This document shows positions 1 through 14,800 of a DNA stretch of 64,000 nt, piece after piece. Below the pieces are notes generated by a model that saw only the letters and a list, made by a program, of their open reading frames with translations, searched no databases and was not told the DNA's origin. A program made the position numbers and the translations under genes. The DNA is taken from contig OZ020255.1 of NCBI GenBank assembly GCA_963971285.1, positions 558,001 through 622,000 on the forward strand, written 5' to 3'. The stretch comes from Astropecten irregularis. Its lineage: Eukaryota > Echinodermata > Asteroidea > Paxillosida > Astropectinidae. The stretch's first letter is position 1, and each line of letters opens with the position of its first letter.

Positions 1-3000
1 TTTCCTTTTCAACTCCATTGCTTGTTCGTTGTACTATAAACACAAACTAAGGTTAATGCATTAAGTCATGAAAATCCTGCGTCATGTGTTGCTTTTGCCA
101 TGAGTTAGCTTACGTGAAGGCGTTGTTCCTGAGAAGGCGAAAGTGTTTTGCGATGGAGACGTTGTTCCTTGAGATATCTGGCCGCTTCCTGTGCCACTTC
201 CTACAGAAATATAAACAGAATGGAGACGCTCAGAGATGTGACTCTTCCCCGCTTTTCAGTAAATATGTAAACATGACTGTTTCAATAAACGTGCTATGGA
301 AAATAATTTTGTTTAAATAAACCCTTTAATGTTAACTGAATGGTATTAACGTTTGGTTTAGTAATACAATGAAACACTCACTGATATCACCATCTTAAAC
401 AAAATGGGACGTGGGCCTAACTTCTATCATCTTGAACCAATATGTGGTTAAAATACGTCTTATCATATGTTGACATGGTTTCTTACCTGGAACTGGGAAG
501 ACGAACGGTTGTTTCAGGGTAGTTTTTCTGAGTGCTGTTATCATTGCTAACGTCGTAGACATTTCACTGGCAGCAGAACTTAGAAGTGTTGTAGGTGATG
601 CTGAAGAAATATGCAAAAAATTGTGATAATCAATTATATGAAAAATATAGAAGTTGGAAATGCAGAATGTTTTCGAAGCCTCATTATGATTTTGATGGAT
701 TGCATATGGCTACTTACGTCTTCGTGGTGGTGTCGGTCTTACTGTAACATGTGATTCGCCTGGAGGAGCTGTAATGCAGAAGGAAATACAAGAGGTATTT
801 GACCGGTGGTATTTATGTTTTGGATACCATGATATTAGAAATTACAACATAACTTTAATTAGTTTTTCATCAATACTATTGGTTTTTAAATAGGTCATAT
901 TTGGGTATACTATTTCTTGTAGTTTTACGAGACCCTTTTTTAATTGCAAGACATTCAACTGAGATATGTGAAAAACAGAGAAGTTGGAAATTCAGAATAT
1001 TTTCGAAGACTCATGATTTTGAAGGATTGAAAATGGCTACTTACGTCTTCGTGGTGGTGTCGGTCTTACATCAACTTGTGATTCGCCTGGAGGACCTAAA
1101 TTTACATGTAGAAAGAAATACGAGAGATATTTGACCGGTGGTATTTTTGTTTGGGATACCATGATATTACAAAAATGAGAACATTGCTTTAGTTTGTTTT
1201 TCATGAATTGTATTGGTTTCTAAAAAGGTAATAATATTTGGGGTACTTCTGGTACTATCTCTTGTAGTTTACGAGACTTTTTTTTCTTGAAATTGAAAGA
1301 CAAAACAAAAGTGTTTGTTAAAGAGCAAGTTCATAAAATGTACTTGATTGACATACCTCTTGTAGTTGTGGTGAGAAGACTTGTGGTTGGCATTAGTGTA
1401 CTCAATCTCATTGTAGTGCTTCCTGGTGTTGATGCTGCTGAAATAAAAACAAATACATCGAATATTTATAAGCCTGATTATGATTTTCAGATTGAAAAGC
1501 AAATTGTGAGAGATTTTTGAAAATCGAAACTGATTGTTGGGACAATACATTGTTTGCATAACACACAAGTATCATTTCTACATTTCAATTGTTGTTTTTT
1601 TCCTTTTCAACTCCATTGCTTGTTCGTTGTACTATAAACACAAACTAAGGTTAATGCATTAAGTCATGAAAATCCTGCGTCATGTGTTGCTTTTGCCATG
1701 AGTTAGCTTACGTGAAGGCGTTGTTCCTGAGAAGGCGAAAGTGTTTTGCGATGGAGACGTTGTTCCTTGAGATATCTGGCCGCTTCCTGTGCCACTTCCT
1801 ACAGAAATATAAACAGAATGGAGACGCTCAGAGATGTGACTCTTCCCCGCTTTTCAGTAAATATGTAAACATGACTGTTTCAATAAACGTGCTATGGAAA
1901 ATAATTTTGTTTAAATAAACCCTTTAATGTTAACTGAATGGTATTAACGTTTGGTTTAGTAATACAATGAAACACTCACTGATATCACCATCTTCAACAA
2001 AATGGGACGTGGGCCTAACTTGTATCATCTTGAACCAATATGTGGTTAAAATACGTCTTATCATATGTTGACATAGTTTCTTACCTGGAACTGGGAAGAC
2101 GAACGGTTGTTTCAGGGTAGTTTTTCTGAGTGCTGTTATCATTGCTAACGTCGTAGACATTTCACTGGCAGCAGAACTTAGAAGTGTTGTAGGTGATGCT
2201 GAAGAAATATGCAAAAAATTGTGATAATCAATTATATGAAAAATATAGAAGTTGGAAATGCAGAATGTTTTCGAAGCCTGATTATGATTTTGATGGATTG
2301 AAAATGGCTACTTACGTCTTCGTGGTGGTGTCGGTCTCACTGTAACATGTGATTCGCCTGGAGGAGCTGTAATGCAGAAGGAAATGCAAGAGATATTTGA
2401 CCGGTGGTATTTATGTTTGGGATACCATGTTATTAGAAATTACAACATTACTTTAATTTGTTTTTCATCAATACTATTGGTTTCTAAATAGGTCATGTTT
2501 GGGTATACTATTTCTTGTAGTTTTACGAGACCCTTTTTTTAATTGCAAGACATTCAACTGAGATATGTGAAAAACAGAGAAGTTGGAAATTCAGAATATT
2601 TTCGATGACTCATGATTTTGAAGTATTGAAAATGGCTACTTACGTCTTCGTGGTGGTGTCGGTCTTACATCAACTTGTGATTCGCCTGGAGGACCTAAAT
2701 TTACATGTAGAAAGAAATACGAGAGATATTTGACCGGTGGTATTTTTGTTTGGGATACCATGATATTACAAAAATGAGAACATTGCTTTAGTTTGTTTTT
2801 CATGAATTGTATTGGTTTCTAAAAAGGTAATAATATTTGGGGTACTTCTGGTACTATCTCTTGTAGTTTACGAGACTTTTTTTTCTTGAAATTGAAAGAC
2901 AAAACAAAAGTGTTTGTTAAAGAGCAAGTTCATAAAATGTACTTGATTGACATACCTCTTGTAGTTGTGGTGAGAAGACTTGTGGTTGGCATTAGTGTAC

Positions 3001-6000
3001 TCAATCTCATTGTAGTGCTTCCTGGTGTTGATGCTGCTGAAATACAAACAAATACATCGAATATTTATAAGCCTGATTAGAGTTTTCAGATTGAAAAGCA
3101 AATTGTGAGAGATTTTTGAAAATCGAAACTGATTGTTGGGACAATACATTGTTTGCATAACACACAAGTATCATTTCTACATTTCAACTGTTTTTTTTTT
3201 CCTTTTCAACTCCATTGCTTGTTCGTTGTACTATAAACACAAACTAAGGTTAATGCATTAAGTCATGAAAATACTGCGTCATTTGTTGCTTCTGCCATGA
3301 GTTAGCTTACGTGAAGGCGTTGTTCCTGAGAAGGCGAAAGTGTTTTGCGATGGAGACGTTGTTCCTTGAGATATCTGGCCGCTTCCTGTGCCACTTCCTA
3401 CAGAAATATAAACAGAATGGAGACGCTCTGAGATGTGACACTTCCCCGCTTTTCAGTAAATATGTAAACATGACTGTTTCAATAAACGTGCTATGGAAAA
3501 TAATTTTGTTTAAATAAACCATTTAATGTTAACTGAATGGTATTAACGTTTGGTTAGGTAATACTATGAAACACTCACTGATATCACCATCTTAAACAAA
3601 ATGGGACGTGGACCTAACTTCTATCATCTTGAACCAATATGTCGTAAAAATACGTCTTATCATATGTTGACATAGTTTCTTACCTGGAACTGGGAAGACG
3701 AACGGTTGTTTCAGGGTAGTTTTTCTGAGTGCTGTTATCATTGCTAACGTCGTAGACATTTCACTGGCAGCAGAACTTAGAAGTGTTGTAGGTGATGCTG
3801 AAGAAATATGCAAACAATTGTGATAATCAATTATATGAAAAATATAGAAGTTGGAAATGCAGAATGTTTTCGAAGCCTGATTATGATTTTGATGGATTGA
3901 AAATGGCTACTTACGTCTTCGTGGTGGTGTCGGTCTTACTGTAACATGTGATTCGCCTGGAGGAGCTGTAATGCAGAAGGAAATACAAGAGGTATTTGAC
4001 AGGTGGTATTTATGTTTGGGATACCATGATATTAGAAATTACAACATTACTTTAATTTGTTTTTCATCAATACTATTGGTTTCTAAATAGGTCATGTTTG
4101 GGTATACTATTTCTTGTAGTTTTACGAGACCCTTTTTTTAATTGCAAGACATTCAACTGAGATATGTGAAAAACAGAGAAGTTGGAAATTCAGAATATTT
4201 TCGATGACTCATGATTTTGAAGTATTGAAAATGGCTACTTACGTCTTAGTGGTGGTGTCGGTCTTACATCAACTTGTGATTCGCCTGGAGGACCTAAATT
4301 TACATGTAGAAAGAAATACGAGAGATATTTGACCGGTGGTATTTTTGTTTGGGATACCATGATATTACAAAAATTAGAACATTGCTTTAGTTTGTTTTTC
4401 ATGAATTGTATTGGTTTCTAAAAAGGTAATAATATTTGGGGTACTTCTGGTACTATCTCTTGTAGTTTACGAGACTTTTTTTTCTTGAAATTGAAAGACA
4501 AAACAAAAGTGTTTGTTAAAGAGCAAGTTCATAAAATGTACTTGATTGACATACCTCTTGTAGTTGTGGTGAGAAGACTTGTGGTTGGCATTAGTGTACT
4601 CAATCTCATTGTAGTGCTTCCTGGTGTTGATGCTGCTGAAATACAAACAAATACATCGAATATTTATAAGCCTGATTAGAGTTTTCAGATTGAAAAGCAA
4701 ATTGTGAGAGATTTTTGAAAATCGAAACTGATTGTTGGGACAATACATTGTTTGCATAACACACAAGTATCATTTCTACATTTCAACTGTTTTTTTTTTT
4801 CCTTTTCAACTCCATTGCTTGTTCGTTGTACTATAAACACAAACTAAGGTTAATGCATTAAGTCATGAAAATACTGCGTCATTTGTTGCTTCTGCCATGA
4901 GTTAGCTTACGTGAAGGCGTTGTTCCTGAGAAGGCGAAAGTGTTTTGCGATGGAGACGTTGTTCCTTGAGATATCTGGCCGCTTCCTGTGCCACTTCCTA
5001 CAGAAATATAAACAGAATGGAGACGCTCAGAAATGTGACACTTCCCCGCTTTTCAGTAAATATGTAAACATGACTGTTTCAATAAACGTGCTATGGAAAA
5101 TAATTTTGTTTAAATAAACCATTTAATGTTAACTGAATGGTATTAACGTTTGGTTAGGTAATACTATGAAACACTCACTGATATCACCATCTTAAACAAA
5201 ATGGGACGTGGACCTAACTTCTATCATCTTGAACCAATATGTCGTAAAAATACGTCTTATCATATGTTGACATAGTTTCTTACCTGGAACTGGGAAGACG
5301 AACGGTTGTTTCAGGGTAGTTTTTCTGAGTGCTGTTATCATTGCTAACGTCGTAGACATTTCACTGGCAGCAGAACTTAGAAGTGTTGGTGGTGATGCTG
5401 AAGAAATATGCAAACAATTGTGATAATCAATTATATGAAAAATATAGAAGTTGGAAATGCAGAATGTTTTCGAAGCCTGATTATGATTTTGATGGATTGA
5501 AGATGGCTACTTACGTCTTCGTGGTGGTGTCGGTCTTACTGTAACATGTGATTCGCCTGGAGGAGCTGTAATGCAGAAGGAAATACAAGAGGTATTTGAC
5601 AGGTGGTATTTATGTTTTGGATACCATGATATTAGAAATTACAACATAACTTTAATTAGTTTTTCATCAATACTATTGGTTTTTAAATAGGTCATATTTG
5701 GGTATACTATTTCTTGTAGTTTTACGAGACCCTTTTTTTAATTGCAAGACATTCAACTGAGATATGTGAAAAACAGAGAAGTTGGAAATTCAGAATATTT
5801 TCGAAGACTCATGATTTTGAAGGATTGAAAATGGCTACTTACGTCTACGTGGTGGTGTCGGTCTTACATCAACTTGTGATTCGCCTGGAGGACCTAAATT
5901 TACATGTAGAAAGAAATACGAGAGATATTTGACCGGTGGTATTTTTGTTTGGGATACCATGATATTACAAAAATTAGAACATTGCTTTAGTTTGTTTTTC

Positions 6001-8805
6001 ATGAATTGTATTGGTTTCTAAAAAGGTAATAATATTTGGGGTACTTCTGGTACTATCTCTTGTAGTTTACGAGACTTTTTTTTCTTGAAATTGAAAGACA
6101 AAACAAAAGTGTTTGTTAAAGAGCAAGTTCATAAAATGTACTTGATTGACATACCTCTTGTAGTTGTGGTGAGAAGACTTGTGGTTGGCATTAGTGTACT
6201 CAATCTCATTGTAGTGCTTCCTGGTGTTGATGCTGCTGAAATACAAACAAATACATCGAATATTTATAAGCCTGATTAGAGTTTTCAGATTGAAAAGCAA
6301 ATTGTGAGAGATTTTTGAAAATCGAAACTGATTGTTGGGACAATACATTGTTTGCATAACACACAAGTATCATTTCTACATTTCAACTGTTTTTTTTTTC
6401 CTTTTCAACTCCATTGCTTGTTCGTTGTACTATAAACACAAACTAAGGTTAATGCATTAAGTCATGAAAATCCTGCGTTATGTGTTGCTTCTGCCATGAG
6501 TTAGCTTACGTGAAGGCGTTGTTCCTGAGAAGGCGAAAGTGTTTTGCGATGGAGACGTTGTTCCTTGAGATATCTGGCCGCCTCCTGTGCCACTTCCTAT
6601 AGAAATATAAACAGAATGGAGACGCTCAGAAATGTGACACTTCCCCGCTTTTCAGTAAATATGTAAACATGACTGTTTCAATAAACGTGCTATGGAAAAT
6701 AATTTTGTTTAAATAAACCCTTTAATGTTAACTGAATGGTATTTACGTTTGGTTTAGTAATACTATGAAACACTCACTGATATCACCATCTTAAACAAAA
6801 TGGGACGTGGACCTAACTTCTACCTCTTGAACCAATATGTGGTAAAAATACGTCTTATAATATGTTGACATGGTTTCTTACCTGGAACTGGGAAGACGAA
6901 CGGTTGTTTCAGGGTAGTTTTTCTGAGTGCTGTTATCATTGCTAACGTCGTAGACATTTCACTGGCAGCAGAACTTAGAAGTGTTGTAGGTGATGCTGAA
7001 GAAATATGCAAAAAATTGTGATAATCAATTATATGAAAAATATAGAAGTTGGAAATGCAAAATGTTTCCGAAGCCTCATTATGATTTTGATGGATTGCAA
7101 ATGGCTACTTACATCTTCGTGGTGGTGTCGGTCTTACTGTAACATGTGATTCGCCTGGAGGAGCTGTAATGCAGAAGGAAATGCAAGAGATATCTGACCG
7201 GTGGTATTTATGTTTTGGATACCATGATATTAGAAATTACAACATTACTTTAATTAGTTTTTCATCAATACTATTGGTTTCTAAATAGGTCATATTTGGG
7301 TATACTATTTCTTGTAGTTTTACGAGACCCTTTTTTAATTGCAAGACATTCAACTGAGATATGTGAAAAACAGAGAAGTTGGAAATTCAGAATATTTTCG
7401 AAGACTCATGATTTTGAAGGATTGAAAATGGCTACTTACGTCTTCGTGGTGGTGTCGGTCTTACATCAACTTGTGATTCGCCTGGAGGACCTAAATTTAC
7501 ATGTAGAAAGAAATACGAGAGATATTTGACCGGTGGTATTTTTGTTTGGGATACCATGATATTACAAAAATTAGAACATTGCTTTAGTTTGTTTTTCATG
7601 AATTGTATTGGTTTCTAAAAAGGTAATAATATTTGGGGTACTTCTGGTACTATCTCTTGTAGTTTACGAGACTTTTTTTTCTTGAAATTGAAAGACAAAA
7701 CAAAAGTGTTTGTTAAAGAGCAAGTTCATAAAATGTACTTGATTGACATACCTCTTGTAGTTGTGGTGAGAAGACTTGTGGTTGGCATTAGTGTACTCAA
7801 TCTCATTGTAGTGCTTCCTGGTGTTGATGCTGCTGAAATAAAAACAAATACATCGAATATTTATAAGCCTGATTATGATTTTCAGATTGAAAAGCAAATT
7901 GTGAGAGATTTTTGAAAATCGAAACTGATTGTTGGGACAATACATTGTTTGCATAACACACAAGTATCATTTCTACATTTCAATTGTTGTTTTTTTCCTT
8001 TTCAACTCCATTGCTTGTTCGTTGTACTATAAACACAAACTAAGGTTAATGCATTAAGTCATGAAAATCCTGCGTCATGTGTTGCTTTTGCCATGAGTTA
8101 GCTTACGTGAAGGCGTTGTTCCTGAGAAGGCGAAAGTGTTTTGCGATGGAGACGTTGTTCCTTGAGATATCTGGCCGCTTCCTGTGCCACTTCCTACAGA
8201 AATATAAACAGAATGGAGACGCTCAGAGATGTGACTCTTCCCCGCTTTTCAGTAAATATGTAAACATGACTGTTTCAATAAACGTGCTATGGAAAATAAT
8301 TTTGTTTAAATAAACCCTTTAATGTTAACTGAATGGTATTAACGTTTGGTTTAGTAATACAATGAAACACTCACTGATATCACCATCTTAAACAAAATGG
8401 GATGTGGGCCTAACTTCTATCATCTTGAACCAATATGTGGTAAAAATACGTCTTATAATATGTTGACATGGTTTCTTACCTGGAACTGGGAAGACGAACG
8501 GTTGTTTCAGGGTAGTTTTTCTGAGTGCTGTTATCATTGCTAACGTCGTAGACATTTCACTGGCAGCAGAACTTAGAAGTGTTGTAGGTGATGCTGAAGA
8601 AATATGCAAAAGATTGTGATAATCAATTATATGAAAAATATAGAAGTTGGAAATGCAGAATGTTTTCGAAGCCTGATTATGATTTTGATGTATTGAAAAT
8701 GGCTACTTACGTCTTCGTGGTGGTGTCGGTCTTACTGTAACATGTGATTCGCCTGGAGGAGCTGTAATGCAGAAGGAAATGCAAGAGATATTTGACCGGT
8801 GGTAT
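1..8805. repeat. 1.6-kb tandem array, about 5.5 copies
   Basis: Equivalent points recur at 1598-1600 bp steps (for example M exons ending at 1357, 2956, 4555, 6155 and 7752). Introns are about as well conserved as exons, which points to recent duplication or conversion. Each unit holds, in + order, exons G, S, P, P' and M. The array runs off the left edge. The periodicity changes near 8,800, where the stretch between P and M is rearranged. Confidence 0.93.
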
Positions 8806-11800
8806 TTGATATTAGAAATTACAACATTACTTTTGTTGGTTTTTCATCAATACTATTGGTTTCTAAATAGGTCATATTTGCGGTACTTCTGGTACTATCT
8901 GTTGTAGTTTACGAGACTTTTTTTTTTAATTGAGAACTAAATGATTGTTAAAGAGCAAAGTTTATAAAATGTACTTGATTGACATACCTCTTGTAGTTGT
9001 TGTGTGGAGAAGACTCGTGGTCGGTAACAGTGTACTCAATCTCTTTGTAGTGCTTGCTGGTGTTGACGCTGCAGAAACAAACGATATTTTTAAGTATCAA
9101 TAATATAAACAAAGTTGCACATGATTTCCGCAAATGTTATGCTTTCTATAAACGTTATCTTTGAGGCACAATGGTCGAAGTGTAGTTGAGGTACATACCC
9201 CTTCTTGTAGTTGTGGTAGGAAGACTTGTGGTTGGCATTAGTGTACTAAATCTCATTGTAGTGCTTCCTGGTGTTGATGCTGCAGAAATAAAAACAAATA
9301 AATCGAATGTTTTTGAAGCCTGATTATGATTTTCAGATTGAAAAGCAAATTGTGAGAGATTTTTGAAAATCGAAACTGATTGTTGGGACAATACATTGTT
9401 TGCATAACCCACAAGTATCATTTCTACATTTCAATTGATTTTTTTCCTTTTCAACTCGATTGCTTGTTCGTTGTATTATAAACACAAACTAAGGTTAATG
9501 CATTAAGTCATGAAAATCCCGCGTTATGTGTTGCTTCTGCCATGAGTTAGCTTACGTGAAGGCGTTGTTCCTGAGAAGGCGAAAGTGTTTTGCGATGGAG
9601 ACGTTGTTCCTTGAGATATCTGGCCGCCTCCTGTGCCACTTCCTATAGAAATATAAACAGAATGGAGACGCTCAGAAATGTGACACTTCCCCTCTTTTCA
9701 GGAAATCTTTCAACATGTCTGCTTCAATAAAGTTGCAATGGAATGTCATTGTATGTATGGTACATATGGCCTCACCAGTCCAATCTAACTGCGCATTTAT
9801 GGCTTGAAACCATTCGATTGAAATATATTTTTGTTTAATAAACCCTTCAGTGGTAACTAAGCGATATTTACTTTAAGTTTGGTAATACTATGAAACACTC
9901 TCTGATATCACCATCTTTAAGAAAATTGATTACTTTGTGGTAAAATGACATCTTAAGATATCATGTTGACACAGTTTCTTACCTGGAGCTGTGAATACGA
10001 ATGGTTGTTTAAGGGTAGTACTTCTGAGTGCTGTTATCATTGCTAACGTTGTAGACATTTCACTGGCAGCAGAACTTAGAAGTGTTGTAGGTGTTGCTGA
10101 AGAAATATGCAAACAATTGTGATAATCAATTATATGAAAAACAAGAAGTTGGAAATGCAGAATGTTTCCGAAGCCTCATTATGATTTTGATGGATTGAAA
10201 ATGGCTACTTACGTCTACGTGGTGGTGCCGGTCTTACTGTAACATGTGATTCGCCTGGAGGAGCTGTAATGCAGAAGGAAATGCAAGAGATATTTGACCG
10301 GTGGTATTTGATATTAGAAATTACAACATTACTTTTGTTGGTTTTTCATGAATATTATTGGTTTCTAAAAAGGTAATATTTTCCGTACTTCTGGTACTAT
10401 CTCTTGTAGTTAACGAGACTTTTTTTTCAATTGAAAAATAATTGTTTGTTAAAGAGCAAAGTTTATAAAATGTACTTGATTGACATACCTCTTGTAGTTG
10501 TTGTGTGGAGAAGACTCGTGGTCGGTAACAGTGTACTCAATCTCTTTGTAGTGCTTGCTGGTGTTGACGCTGCAGAAACAAACGATATTTTGAGTATCAA
10601 TAATATAAACAAAGTTTCACACGATGTCCACAAATGTTATTCTTTCTATAAACGTTATCTTTGAGGCACAATGGTCGAAGTGTAATTGAGGTACATACCC
10701 CTTCTTGTAGTTGTGGTAGGAAGACTTGTGGTTGGCATTAGTGTACTCAATCTCATTGTAGTGCTTCCTGGTGTTGATGCTGCAGAAATAAAAACAAATA
10801 AATCGAATGTTTTTGAAGCCTGATTATGATTTTCAGTTTGAAAAGCAAATTGTGAGAGATTTTTGAAAATCGAAACTGATTGTTGGGACAATACATTGTT
10901 TGCATAACCCACAAGTATCATTTCTACATTTCAATTGATTTTTTTCCTTTTCAACTCGATTGCTTGTTCGTTGTATTATAAACACAAACTAAGGTTAATG
11001 CATTAAGTCATGAAAATCCCGCGTTATGTGTTGCTTCTGCCATGAGTTAGCTTACGTGAAGGCGTTGTTCCTGAGAAGGCGAAAGTGTTTTGCGATGGAG
11101 ACGTTGTTCCTTGAGATATCTGGCCGCCTCCTGTGCCACTTCCTATAGAAATATAAACAGAATGGAGACGCTCAGAAATGGGACACTTCCCCGCTTTTCA
11201 GGAAATATTTCAACATGACTGCTTCAATAAATTTGCAATGGAATGCCATTGTATGTATGGTACATATGGCCTCACCAGTCCAATCTAACTGCACATTTAT
11301 GGCTTGAAACCATTCGATTGAAATATATTTTTGTTTAACAAACCCTTCAGTGGTAACTAAGCGATATTTACTTTAAGTTTGGTAATACTATGAAACACTC
11401 TCTGATATCACCATCTTTAAGAAAATGGATTACTTTTGTGGTAAAATGACATCTTAAGATATCATGTTGACGCAGTTTCTTACCTGGAGCTGTGAATACG
11501 AATGGTTGTTTAAGGGTAGTACTTCTGAGTGCTGTTATCATTGCTAACGTTGTAGACATTTCACTGGCAGCAGAACTTAGAAGTGTTGTAGGTGTTGCTG
11601 AAGAAATATGCAAACAATTGTGATAATCAATTATATGAAAAATATAGAAGTTGGAAATGCAGAATGTTTCCGAAGCCTCATTATGATTTTGATGGATTGA
11701 AAATGGCTACTTACGTCTACGTGGTGGTGCCGGTCTTACTGTAACATGTGATTCGCCTGGAGGAGCTGTAATGCAGAAGGAAATGCAAGAGATATTTGCC

Positions 11801-14800
11801 CGGTGGTATTTGATGTTTGAAATTACAACATTACTTTAGTTGGTTTTTCATGAATATTATTGGTTTCTAAAAAGGTAATATTTGCCGTACTTCTGGTACT
11901 AGCTCTTGTAGTTAACGAGACTTTTTTTTATTAAATTGAAAACTAAATGTTTGTTAAAGAGCAAAGTTTATAAAATGTACTTGATTGACATACCTCTTGT
12001 AGTTGTTGTGTGGAGAAGACTCGTGGTCGGTAACAGTGTACTCAATCTCTTTGTAGTGCTTCCTGGTGTTGATGCTGCAGAAATAAAAATAGTATCTTAA
12101 AATAAGAAAAAGATAATTTGTAAATGATTTTCTGAAATATTCTTCTCAAAAACGTAAGCTTTGAGGCACTTATGGTGGAAGTGTATTTGAGATATATACC
12201 TAGTCCAGCTGTTGTGTGGAGAAGACTAGTGGTCGGTAAGAGTGTACTCAATCCCATTGTAGTGCTTGCTGGTGTAGGTCCTGCAGAAATAAAAGCAATA
12301 TCTTGAATATTGATAACATATCTCCGAATATATCCGAATCCTGACTGATTTTTAGACCATTGCTCATTGTATAATGTAATGTGAGGGATTTTATTTTGAA
12401 AAAGGCTACTTACGTCCACCCCGTGGTTGCACTGTTGTTGTATGAACCTGGGATTCGCCTGGAGCAGCTAGATTGAAAAGTAAACAATGAGACATGCTTG
12501 ACCTTCCAAGTGGACTTTTCCAATACCTTCATTTTTTAAATTTAAAGCTTACTTGAAAAATGATTTTCACAAATTTATTTTTTCCAAAAAAAGTAACTAG
12601 ATGGAAGTGTAGTTGAGGTACATACCCATTCCAGTTGTTGTGTGCAGAAGACTTGTGGTCGGTAAGAGTGTACTCAATCCCATTGTAGTGCTTGCTGGTG
12701 TAGGTCCTGCAGAAATGAAAGCAATATGTTGAATATTAATAAAATTAAGAAAGAGAATGAGTAAATTTTGAATATTTCCGAATCCTTATTGATTTTTAGA
12801 CCAATGCTCATTGTAAAATCGAATGTGAGGGATTTTATTTTGAAAAAGGCTACTTACGTCCTCCCCGTGGTTGCACTGTTGTTGTATGAACCTGGGATTC
12901 GCCTGGAGCAGCTAGATTGAAAAGTAAACAATGAGACATGCTTGACCTTCCAAGTGGACTTTTCCAATACCTTCATTTTTTAAATTTAAAGCTTACTTGA
13001 AAAAGGATTTTCACAAATATTATTTTTTCCAAGAAAAGTAACTAGATGGAAGTGTAGTTGAGGTACATACCCGATCCTGTTGTTGCATGGAGAAGGCTTG
13101 TAGTTGGGAATAGAGTACTCAATCTCATTGTAGTGCTTAATGGTGTCGATGCTACAGAAATCAAAACAATATATTGAGTATTATTAATACCAAAACGAGA
13201 ATTTGTAAATGAATTTTGTAAATATTATTCTTTTCAAAAAAGCAATGTTTAGGGCACTTCTGGTTGAAGTGTAGTTGAGGTACATACCCATTCCAGTTGT
13301 TGTGTGCAGAAGACTTGTGGTCGGTAAGAGTGTCCTCAATCCCATTGTAGTGCTTGCTGGTGTAGGTCCTGCAGAAATGAAAGCAATATCTTGAATATTG
13401 AAACATTAAGAAAGAGAATGAGTAAATTTGAAATATTTTCGAATCCTGACTGATTTTTAGACCATTGCTCATTGTAAAATGGAATGTGAGGGATTTTATT
13501 TTGAAAAAGGCTACTTACGTCCACCCCGTGGTTGCACTGTTGTTGTATGAACCTGGGATTCGCCTGGAGCAGCTAGATTGAAAAGCAAACAATGAGACAT
13601 GCTTGACCTTCCAAGTGGACTTTTCAAATACCTTCATTTTTGAAATTTAATGCTTACTTGAAAAATGATTTTCACAAATATTATTCTTTTCTAAAAAAGG
13701 TAACTAGATGGAAGTGTAGTTGAGGTACATACCCGATCCTGTTGTTGCATGGAGAAGGCTTGTAGTTGGGAATAGAGTACTCAATCTCATTGTAGTGCTT
13801 AATGGTGTCGATGCTGAAGAAATTGAAACAATATCTTGAGTATTATTAATACAAAAAAGAGAATTTTTAAATGAATTTTGTAAATATTATTCTTAAAAAA
13901 ACCCCCAATGTTTAAGGCACTTCTGGGTGAAGTGTAGTTGAGGTACATACCCATTCCAGTTGTTGTGTGCAGAAGACTTGTGGTCGGTAAGAGTGTACTC
14001 AATCCCATTGTAGTGCTTGCTGGTGTAGGTCCTGCAGAAATGAAAGCAATATGTTGTATATATTAATAACATTAAGAAAGAGAATGAGTAAATTTGGAAA
14101 ATGTTCGAATCCTGACTGGTTTTTAGACCATTTCTCATTGTATAATGTAATATGAGGGATTTTATTTTGAAAAAGGCTACTTACGTCCACCCCGTGGTTG
14201 CACTGTTGTTGTATGAACCTGGGATTCTCCTGGAGCAGCTAGATTGAAAAGCAAACAATGAGACATGCTTGACTTTCCAAGTGGACTTTTCCAATACCTT
14301 CATTTTTTTAATTTAAAGCTTACTTGAAAAATGATTTTCACAAATATTATTTTTTCCAAAAAAGTAACTAGATGGAAGTGTAGTTGAGGTACATACCCGA
14401 TCCTGTTGTTGCATGGAGAAGGCTTGTAGTTGGGAATAGAGTACTCAATCTCATTGTAGTGCTTAATGGTGTCGATGCTGCAGAAATTAAAACAATATCT
14501 TGAGTATTATTAATACAAAAAAGAGAATCTTTAAATGAATTTTGTAAATATTATTCTTAAAAAAAACCCCAATGTTTAAGGCACTTCTGGGTGAAGTGTA
14601 GTTGAGGTACATACCCATTCCAGTTGTTGTGTGCAGAAGACTTGTGGTCGGTAATAGTGTACTCAATCCCATTGTAGTGCTTGCTGGTGTAGGTCCTGCA
14701 GAAATGAAAGCAATATCTTGAATATTAATAAAATGTAGAAAGAGAATGAGTAAATTTTGAATATTTTCGAATCCTTATTGACTTTTAGACCAATGCTCAT

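Noticed and set aside
84-320. Plus-strand 78-codon frame repeated in the left array
   Set aside because: It is the shadow of exon G and its introns on the minus strand, and it is not open in all copies.
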